Positions 1 to 4,539 of a stretch of 5,724 bases of DNA are shown one piece after another. The translations under genes were made by a program, and so were the position numbers. The notes below the pieces were generated by a model. The model was given only the letters and a program-made list of their open reading frames with translations, ran no database searches and was not told the origin of the DNA. The DNA is from Hyphomicrobiales bacterium. Its GTDB lineage: Bacteria; Pseudomonadota; Alphaproteobacteria; Rhizobiales; CAYWUX01. How positions within the stretch are numbered: position 1 is the first letter of the stretch; each line of letters begins with the position of its first letter. The stretch lies in contig JANQOC010000050.1 in assembly GCA_028279265.1 (NCBI GenBank), positions 1 through 5,724 on the forward strand, read 5' to 3'.

Positions 1-684
1 GCCTATGCGATTCAAGCCAGGCTCGTGCAACGAAAACTTGACTCCGGACGGAATATCATCGGCTGGAAAATCGGCCTGACGTCGAAGGCTATGCAGCAAG
101 CTCTGAATATCGAAATCCCGGATAGCGGTGTTCTCTTTGATGATATGCTTTTTCCCAACGCGGCACAGATCCCCACCGACCGGTTTATTGAAACCCGCAT
201 TGAAGCCGAAATAGCTTTTGTAATGAAATCCGACCTGGCGGGTACACCGGACAGGGAAGCTGTCCTGGCCGCGACCGATTATGTCGCGCCGTCCCTTGAG
301 ATATTAGATACACGCATTGTCCGCCGCGAACCCGAGACCGGCGTCCTCAGAAAGGTGACCGACACAATCGCCGACAATGCGGCCAATGCCGGTCTTGTTC
401 TGGGGGCCGAGCGTTTCAAGGCCGAAGATGTGGACCTCAGATGGGTTGGAGCGATTGTCTCACGAAATGGCGAGGTGGAAGAAACGGGACTGGGAGCAGG
501 GGTTCTCAATGATCCCCTCTTGAGCATGGCCTGGCTGGCAGAACGGTTGACAACCTACGACCAATCCATCCGCGCCGGCGACATCGTGCTTTCCGGTTCG
601 TTCATCCGACCCGTCGAGGCCCGACCGGGGGATGCGTTCCATGCGGATTTCGGATCATTCGGAAGTGTTTCGTGCCAATTTTAG
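1..684 (+). CDS. hpaH: 2-oxo-hept-4-ene-1,7-dioate hydratase (HpaH type), 5'-truncated by window edge
   Basis: Hydratase of the fumarylacetoacetate hydrolase / 2-keto-4-pentenoate hydratase family. HpaH adds water to 2-oxo-hept-4-ene-1,7-dioate, between the HpaG isomerase/decarboxylase and HpaI aldolase steps of homoprotocatechuate meta-cleavage, in the cytosol. The frame is open from base 1 (AYAIQARL before the internal GTG at 25), so the gene begins outside the window; 227 residues are visible of about 265 usual. In visible numbering, the metal-ligand pattern is E68 and E70 in RIEAEIAF, and E100 in LEILD. Other HpaH-like blocks are GWKIGLTSKAMQ, IPTDRFI, DTIADNAANAG, VEETGLGAGVLN and the C-terminal GDAFHADFGSFGSVSCQF. 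The match to remembered HpaH is closer than to MhpD or XylJ, but specificity is inferred. No hpaI follows, so it is the last plus-strand gene of its cluster; no convincing terminator follows the TAG. Confidence 0.88.
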   Translation, partial: AYAIQARLVQRKLDSGRNIIGWKIGLTSKAMQQALNIEIPDSGVLFDDMLFPNAAQIPTDRFIETRIEAEIAFVMKSDLAGTPDREAVLAATDYVAPSLEILDTRIVRREPETGVLRKVTDTIADNAANAGLVLGAERFKAEDVDLRWVGAIVSRNGEVEETGLGAGVLNDPLLSMAWLAERLTTYDQSIRAGDIVLSGSFIRPVEARPGDAFHADFGSFGSVSCQF

Positions 685-767
685 CACGACATTCTGATTT
701 ACCCACAAGCCGCGGACAGTCAAGACGGAAGCTAATTTTGCTGAGTTGAAGGCTCGCCCGGAACCCC

Positions 768-1010
768 TCAGGCCACGAACATCACCCAGAGGAAAGTGAG
801 GAGCAGAAGAAAGCCGGCAAATATGAGAGCCCCGCGGGCGAGCGACGTCGCCGACTGGGTGGCATTGACGGCGTCCTGTATCCTATCGGACTGCCTGTCA
901 ATTTTCTCCGCCAGCCTGACGAGCTCGGTTTCATTTGCCTGCACCGCCCGTGTCAGCTGGTCAACAGAACTAACTAGTTTCGTGAACTGATAATGTTCGC
1001 TGACGTTCAC
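768..1010 (-). CDS. small coiled-coil protein with a single C-terminal membrane segment, unknown function
   Basis: 80-residue protein that I do not recognise. It starts at GTG (1010-1008), preceded by a strong Shine-Dalgarno, GAGGAGAGG, six bases upstream, which is the main reason to accept it over the opposite-strand frame. Residues 12-47 follow a clean heptad pattern (L12, V16, L19, V23, N26, L30, L33, I37, Q40, I44, A47), suggesting an oligomeric helix with polar core positions at N26 and Q40. Residues about 60-79 (ALIFAGFLLLLTFLWVMFV) form one hydrophobic membrane helix ending at the C-terminus, with R59 just before it. Expected topology is tail-anchored, with the coiled coil in the cytoplasm. 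There is no signal peptide. It converges on hpaH with an 83-base gap, so it is not in that operon. It has its own promoter candidate at 1059-1087. A scaffold or partner of a membrane complex is possible but unproven. Confidence 0.62.
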   Translation of the reverse strand: MNVSEHYQFTKLVSSVDQLTRAVQANETELVRLAEKIDRQSDRIQDAVNATQSATSLARGALIFAGFLLLLTFLWVMFVA

Positions 1011-1058
1011 CGGTTCCCTCTCCTCACCGGTCGCAGTTACTGTTTTGGTTTGATCTAG

Positions 1059-1087
1059 ACTATCAGAAATCGGTTCGCCCCTTTCAA
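1059..1087 (-). promoter_or_regulatory. candidate sigma70 promoter for the small membrane protein gene
   Basis: On the minus strand, TTGAAA (1087-1082, five of six to TTGACA) is followed after exactly 17 bases by GATAGT (1064-1059, four of six to TATAAT). Transcription would start near 1052, giving a leader of about 40 bases that contains the GAGGAGAGG ribosome site. Position and spacing are good; the -10 is weak. The 17-bp repeat array begins just upstream of the -35. Confidence 0.4.
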
Positions 1088-1090
1088 AAC

Positions 1091-1158
1091 CTGCTGCCTA
1101 AAACTCTATTCTGCATAACACATAATTCTGCCTGAGCCTTTAGTCTGCCTAAGACTGT
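1091..1158. repeat. four-unit imperfect tandem repeat, 17-bp period
   Basis: Four contiguous 17-bp units: CTGCTGCCTAAAACTCT (1091), ATTCTGCATAACACATA (1108), ATTCTGCCTGAGCCTTT (1125) and AGTCTGCCTAAGACTGT (1142). All share CTGC-N-T at unit positions 4-9. Adjacent units match at 10 to 13 of 17 positions, and units 1 and 4 at 12 of 17. A degenerate fifth unit may follow (1159-1175, 8 of 17). The period is not a multiple of three and the stretch is non-coding. The last unit is also partly self-complementary (AGTCT gccta AGACT). It lies directly upstream of the predicted minus-strand promoter, so binding sites for a regulator are possible; a decaying minisatellite is the alternative. Confidence 0.6.
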
Positions 1159-1440
1159 AATTAGACGAAGATGTGAAGATCCTGACATATTATTTTACAG
1201 CGGGCCGGAAATCCACATCCAGCAGACGTGAAATCGCCTGCTGTCAGAAAAACCAAGAGATGTCCCAGAGTTCAATATTCGGCGACAGGCCCTATCCTTT
1301 CACAACGGAAAAGAAGGAATGGCGCATTTTTGAATATATCTCCAATGGAAATGGACCTGAAATCAATCAGTTCCTTTGATTTTGCACTCCTATGATGCCT
1401 CATTGCCTTAGACCGTTGTCCGACCGGGATTTTTTACTTC
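1159..1440. other. intergenic stretch with no supported gene
   Basis: About 280 bases between the repeat array and the groESL promoter. A plus-strand frame from GTG 1173 to 1379 is open, and its last 39 codons from ATG 1260 read somewhat protein-like (EKKEWRIFEYISNGNGPEINQFL region), but the only purine-rich bases before that ATG abut it too closely for a normal ribosome site, and I recognise no family. A six-T run (1430-1435) ends the stretch, ten bases before the groESL -35; it is more likely part of an AT-rich promoter-upstream element than a terminator, since only a 3-bp stem precedes it. Confidence 0.5.
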
Positions 1441-1444
1441 TCTA

Positions 1445-1475
1445 TTGACATAACGTTTTCCAGAGGCCATTTAAT
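1445..1475 (+). promoter_or_regulatory. groESL promoter, sigma70-like, with possible overlapping heat-shock sigma site
   Basis: A perfect -35 TTGACA (1445-1450) is followed by TTTAAT (1470-1475, five of six to TATAAT) after a somewhat long 19-base spacer. Transcription would start near 1482, at the first arm of CIRCE, the usual geometry for HrcA repression. GGCCATTT (1465-1472), 14 bases after the same TTGACA, resembles a sigma32 -10 (CCCCATNT), so an RpoH promoter could overlap; that part is inference. The leader from 1482 to the groES ATG is about 88 bases. Confidence 0.65.
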
Positions 1476-1480
1476 AGTTA

Positions 1481-1506
1481 TTAGCACTCTAAATTGAGAG
1501 TGCTAA
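1481..1506 (+). promoter_or_regulatory. CIRCE operator (HrcA binding site), 8-base spacer
   Basis: Perfect consensus arms TTAGCACTC (1481-1489) and GAGTGCTAA (1498-1506) form the inverted repeat bound by the heat-shock repressor HrcA. They lie just downstream of the groESL -10 and 64 bases before the groES start. The spacer TAAATTGA is 8 bases, whereas the consensus spacer is 9. The innermost T and A of the spacer also pair, giving 10-bp arms around a 6-base loop if folded. HrcA is stabilised by GroEL in characterised systems, so the operon is probably autoregulated through chaperonin titration. hrcA itself is not in this window. Confidence 0.96.
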
Positions 1507-1532
1507 ACCCATAAAAACCCGAAACGAAGTTA

Positions 1533-1548
1533 CGCCCTTAATCGGGCG
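1533..1548 (+). other. small GC hairpin in the groESL leader
   Basis: CGCCC (1533-1537) pairs with GGGCG (1544-1548) around the loop TTAATC, in the untranslated leader 12 bases before the GGAG ribosome site. It does not cover the ribosome site. It may affect transcript stability; a thermosensor role is not supported by this fold alone. Confidence 0.35.
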
Positions 1549-1569
1549 CCAGAGCTATTGGAGATTAGT

Positions 1570-1860
1570 ATGAAATTTCGCCCCCTCCATGACCGCGTTG
1601 TCGTAACTCGCATAGAGGAAGATACCAAATCTGCCGGCGGTATCATCATCCCGGATACGGCGACAGAAAAGCCCTCAACCGGAAAGGTTTTGGCTGTAGG
1701 TCCCGGTGAACGTCGGGAAGATGGAACGATCACACCGCCTGATGTCAAAGCCGGCGACACGGTATTGTTTGGCAAATGGTCCGGCACCGAAGTCAAAATC
1801 GATGGCGAGGAAGTCCTCATAATGAAAGAATCCGACATCATGGGTGTGCTTGAAGCTTAG
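1570..1860 (+). CDS. groES: co-chaperonin GroES (Hsp10)
   Basis: Cytosolic 10-kDa co-chaperonin. Seven subunits cap the GroEL ring so that bound protein can fold inside the cage. The product is 96 residues, the normal length, starting MKFRPLHDRVVV. The ATG at 1570 is chosen because GGAG (1560-1563) sits six bases before it and GroES proteins begin at this motif; the in-frame TTG at 1558 overlaps the ribosome site and would add four residues. The mobile loop is about residues 17-32, with the GroEL-binding hydrophobic triplet III (25-27) inside GGIIIPDT. The beta-hairpin roof is about residues 46-62. The C-terminal block VLIMKESDIMGVLE is typical. It is the first gene of groES-groEL, under CIRCE control. 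Nothing is truncated or missing. Confidence 0.98.
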   Translation: MKFRPLHDRVVVTRIEEDTKSAGGIIIPDTATEKPSTGKVLAVGPGERREDGTITPPDVKAGDTVLFGKWSGTEVKIDGEEVLIMKESDIMGVLEA

Positions 1861-1873
1861 CAAAGATCGTGAC

Positions 1874-1912
1874 CCCTTTATCTTTATTATGAGTAAAACG
1901 CTCAGATAAGGG
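1874..1912 (+). other. groES-groEL intercistronic stem-loop
   Basis: In the 86-base gap, CCCTTTATCT (1874-1883) pairs with AGATAAGGG (1904-1912) with one bulged T. Alternatively the pairing is CCCTTTATC/GATAAGGG extended inward by TGAG/CTCA (1890-1893/1901-1904) around TAAAACG, leaving a 7-base bulge. No T-run follows, so it is not a normal terminator. It could mark a transcript processing or stability site that uncouples groES and groEL levels. The groEL ribosome site (1936-1940) stays outside the fold. Confidence 0.5.
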
Positions 1913-1946
1913 TGGAATAACTGATTGAACAATTTGGGAGACTCAA

Positions 1947-3590
1947 ATGGCAAAAGAAGTCCGTTTTTCTGGAGACGCGCGGGAGCGAATGCTCCATGGC
2001 GTCGATGTTTTAACCCATGCCGTCAGAGTGACACTAGGTCCGAAAGGAAGAAACGTTGTTCTTGATAAGTCCTTTGGTGCACCGCGCACAACGAAGGATG
2101 GCATTACGGTCGCAAAAGATATTGAACTTGAGGATCATTTCGAGAACATGGGTGCTCAGATGGTGCGCGAAGTCGCATCCAAGACAAATGATCTCGCAGG
2201 TGATGGCACGACGACAGCAACCGTACTCGCACATTCGATTATTCGAGAGGGTATGAAAGCTGTCGCTGCCGGAATGAACCCTATGGATTTACGACGCGGC
2301 GTTGAAAGCGCGGTCAGTCAGGTCGTGGAGGATATTGAAAAGAAATCGAAAAAAGTCAAATCTTCGGAAGAAGTCAAACAGGTTGGAACCATATCTTCAA
2401 ATGGTGAAGCCGAAATTGGTGACATGATCGCCGAGGCCATGGAACGAGTCGGCAATGAAGGCGTGATAACAGTTGAGGAAGCTAAATCTTTGAATAGCGA
2501 ACTCGATGTCGTCGAAGGGATGCAATTTGACCGAGGGTACCTCTCGCCCTATTTCATCACCAATGCTGACAAAATGGTCGCTGAGCTCGAAGACCCGTAT
2601 ATTATGATTCACGAAAAAAAGCTCACCAACCTTCAGCCCATGTTGCCTATTCTGGAATCCGTTGTCCAATCTTCACGGCCGCTCCTCATTATTGCTGAAG
2701 ACATTGAAGGCGAAGCTTTGGCGACCCTCGTTGTCAACAAACTTCGCGGCGGTTTGAAAGTCGCTGCAGTAAAAGCTCCCGGCTTCGGAGACCGACGCAA
2801 GGCCATGCTTGAAGATATTGCCGTTCTGACAGCAGGTCAGGTCATTTCCGAGGATCTGGGCATCAAGTTGGAGAATGTAGATCTGAATATGCTTGGAACC
2901 GCCAAGCGTGTCTCCATTACCAAAGATGACACGACAATTGTTGATGGAGCCGGTAAGAAATCGGACATCGATGGTCGTGTCAGTCAGATTAAAGTCCAGA
3001 TCGAGGAAACCACATCTGATTATGATCGGGAAAAACTTCAGGAGCGTCTCGCAAAGCTCGCAGGCGGCGTGGCGGTCATCAAAGTTGGAGGCGCTACGGA
3101 AATTGAAGTGAAAGAGCGCAAGGACCGGGTAGATGACGCCCTCAATGCCACACGAGCGGCTGTCGAAGAAGGAATCGTTGCCGGGGGCGGCGTCGCACTC
3201 CTCAGAGCGGCAAAAGCCATTACGGTGACCGGCGACAATGAGGACCAGGCGGCCGGGATCAACATTGTACGCAAGGCCCTTCAGGCACCGATCCGCCAGA
3301 TTGCCGAAAATGCCGGTGTCGAAGGTTCTATCGTCGTTGGTCGTATTAATGACAAGGATCAAGTGTCATTCGGCTACGATGCGCAGAAAGATACCTACGG
3401 AGACATGTTCCAAATGGGCATTATTGATCCCGCCAAAGTTGTTCGGGTTGCTCTGCAGGATGCCGCATCTGTTGCAAGTATCTTGATTACGACCGAAGCC
3501 GCAGTTGCCGACATACCTCAAAAGAATGATGGTCCTGCAATGCCTCCGGGCGGCATGGATGGAATGGGAGGTATGGGAGGCATGATGTAG
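1947..3590 (+). CDS. groEL: chaperonin GroEL (Hsp60)
   Basis: ATP-driven 60-kDa chaperonin that forms a cytosolic double-ring 14-mer and folds client proteins with GroES. The product is 547 residues, full length. The ATG at 1947 follows GGGAG (1936-1940) by six bases. By alignment to remembered E. coli GroEL (offset -1), the equatorial domain is about 1-132 and 408-547, intermediate about 133-189 and 376-407, apical about 190-375. Nucleotide-site motifs are GPKGRNV (31-37), D51 in TKDG, GDGTTT (85-90) and AGGGVAL (412-418). The ATP-hydrolysis aspartate is D397 in RVDDALNATRAA. Apical client/GroES-binding residues are intact: Y198, Y202, F203, L233, L236, L258, V262, V263. The C-terminal GGM tail (MDGMGGMGGMM) is present. 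Small departures from common sequences include LTHAV for LADAV and RTTKDG for RITKDG. Everything needed for function is visible; whether it is the main or an extra copy is unknown. Confidence 0.99.
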   Translation: MAKEVRFSGDARERMLHGVDVLTHAVRVTLGPKGRNVVLDKSFGAPRTTKDGITVAKDIELEDHFENMGAQMVREVASKTNDLAGDGTTTATVLAHSIIREGMKAVAAGMNPMDLRRGVESAVSQVVEDIEKKSKKVKSSEEVKQVGTISSNGEAEIGDMIAEAMERVGNEGVITVEEAKSLNSELDVVEGMQFDRGYLSPYFITNADKMVAELEDPYIMIHEKKLTNLQPMLPILESVVQSSRPLLIIAEDIEGEALATLVVNKLRGGLKVAAVKAPGFGDRRKAMLEDIAVLTAGQVISEDLGIKLENVDLNMLGTAKRVSITKDDTTIVDGAGKKSDIDGRVSQIKVQIEETTSDYDREKLQERLAKLAGGVAVIKVGGATEIEVKERKDRVDDALNATRAAVEEGIVAGGGVALLRAAKAITVTGDNEDQAAGINIVRKALQAPIRQIAENAGVEGSIVVGRINDKDQVSFGYDAQKDTYGDMFQMGIIDPAKVVRVALQDAASVASILITTEAAVADIPQKNDGPAMPPGGMDGMGGMGGMM

Positions 3591-3621
3591 GCCAACCTGT
3601 TTTCCCTCAACAATAATTCCG

Positions 3622-3660
3622 GGGCCGAACGATTTACGATCGTTTGGCCCTTTTTAATTT
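3622..3660 (+). terminator. intrinsic terminator of groESL
   Basis: GGGCCGAACGAT (3622-3633) pairs with ATCGTTTGGCCC (3639-3650) over 12 bp with a single G-U, around the loop TTACG. TTTTTAATTT follows (3651-3660). The stem begins 31 bases after the groEL stop. On the minus strand the bases after the stem are only moderately T-rich, so it probably acts mainly in the groESL direction. Confidence 0.92.
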
Positions 3661-3716
3661 ATCTGTTGAGCAAAGCCAGAATCCTGAAACTGGATTAACA
3701 GACTTGGCCAGGAGCC

Positions 3717-4022
3717 TTAGGCAACGGCTTGATGTTCAGATGTGCAACCGTCCTCTTCCAGAATATCGCGAACGGTCCTCGAAACATCAGTCGCAGTCGA
3801 TAAAAATTCATCCACTATACTATCTATCTGATCGGCGTCCCTGTCAGCTAAGGCAACGCAAGCCGCACTTTGCAGCAAGTATTTGTAAAGGCAAATCCTG
3901 CAAGACGTGTTCATTTCGACTTCAACTATAAAAGACATTCGCTCGATCATTTCAGCAAAGCCTTCATTGTCAAAACCGCACAAATGACCCACTTCGGTTG
4001 TCCTGAGATCTATTTCTGCCAT
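3717..4022 (-). CDS. hypothetical acidic 101-residue protein with a CxxC motif
   Basis: I do not recognise this protein. From ATG (4022-4020) it reads 101 residues to a TAA. It is strongly acidic (about 21 Asp/Glu against 7 Lys/Arg). Five cysteines occur (15, 41, 44, 55, 93), two of them as CRIC at 41-44. Residues about 45-90 look helical, with regularly spaced hydrophobics (YLLQSAACVAL, IDSIVDEFL, VSRTVRDIL). No signal peptide or membrane segment is visible. The ribosome site is weak: only a G-run (ACGGGGGC) about eight bases before the ATG. The frame stays open upstream to a TTG at 4112, but the added residues look random, so the shorter form is preferred. It is convergent with groEL and lies downstream of the CoA ligase on the same strand, about 520 bases away, probably too far for one operon. 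A chance open frame remains possible. Confidence 0.42.
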   Translation of the reverse strand: MAEIDLRTTEVGHLCGFDNEGFAEMIERMSFIVEVEMNTSCRICLYKYLLQSAACVALADRDADQIDSIVDEFLSTATDVSRTVRDILEEDGCTSEHQAVA

Positions 4023-4539
4023 TCTTATTGCCCCCGTATCTTCTGCCCTGTGGATCTGACATCTATTCCCAACGCCAAATCCGGCAAACCACCGCTGACA
4101 AAATGGTAACAAGCATTGTAATTTTGTGTCTGCAAATCAGGATTTATCCCGGCCAAACGGCTCCATTTTGCAAACTATTGCCGAGTAGTGCTGTAAAAAA
4201 GATACAAATGTTCGATACGCCAGAGATTGTATTTCAAACAAAATTCGCAAAAGGTCAGATGTTTTCCCAGTCGGATAGAATCGATTCGAATCCTTTCATC
4301 GGAATCTGAGTGGTCCAGTTGCGTTCGACAAAGACCCGTTCGTACTGAAAGTTCATCCGCTCACTGTTTCCATCAATCGCAACGCGTCCAAGACTCTTAC
4401 AGCTACTTAATGGATGAAATCGCCTATACTCATAGGGTCCGATTGAAGGTACAAGGCCACTCTGTCACCCCATGTCCGCCATGGTCTAAGCCGGGACATC
4501 GGACGAAAGCAATTCGCCTCCAACTCTAGTTGCGATGGT
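4023..4539. other. long intergenic region with no firmly supported gene; possible gene remnant on the minus strand
   Basis: About 515 bases between the acidic-protein gene and the CoA ligase stop. On the minus strand a frame is open for 69 codons (4464-4258, TGA at 4257-4255) but lacks any standard start until ATG 4356, which would give only 33 residues (MNFQYERVFVERNWTTQIP...). The reading looks more protein-like toward its end, so it could be the tail of a broken gene. An inverted repeat ATGTCC/GGACAT (4472-4477/4494-4499, 16-base loop) lies downstream of the ligase but has no T-run on either strand. Plus-strand frames here look like chance. No convincing promoter was found for either strand. 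Confidence 0.4.

Noticed and set aside
796..990. Plus-strand frame of 64 codons opposite the small membrane protein gene
   Set aside because: Ser/Arg-rich random-looking product without a ribosome site; the minus-strand frame has a strong ribosome site and coherent structure.
1173..1379. Plus-strand open frame of 68 codons upstream of groESL
   Set aside because: It starts at a GTG overlapping an ATGTGA, has no ribosome site, and its first half looks random. The last 39 codons from ATG 1260 are somewhat protein-like but the purine-rich bases abut the ATG. Not enough to call a gene.
1381..1389. TTTGCACTC, an 8-of-9 match to the left CIRCE arm exactly 100 bases upstream of CIRCE
   Set aside because: No matching right arm follows at 8-11 bases, and about one such 8-of-9 match is expected by chance in a window this size.
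2673..3362. Long minus-strand open frame of 229 codons inside groEL
   Set aside because: It lies wholly antisense to an unmistakable GroEL; long antisense frames are a by-product of groEL codon bias.
3675..3708. Interrupted inverted repeat (GCCA...AATCC / GGATT...TGGC) after the minus-strand acidic protein gene
   Set aside because: Short paired segments, unequal arms and no T-run on either strand; not convincing as a terminator.
3644..3931. Plus-strand frame beginning inside the groESL terminator
   Set aside because: The start lies in the terminator stem and the product is a basic, low-coherence sequence antisense to the better minus-strand frame at 3717-4022.
4227..4529. Plus-strand frame of 100 codons in the region before the ligase
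   Set aside because: Ser/Arg/Gln-rich chance product, no ribosome site, and it runs antisense to the more protein-like minus-strand remnant.
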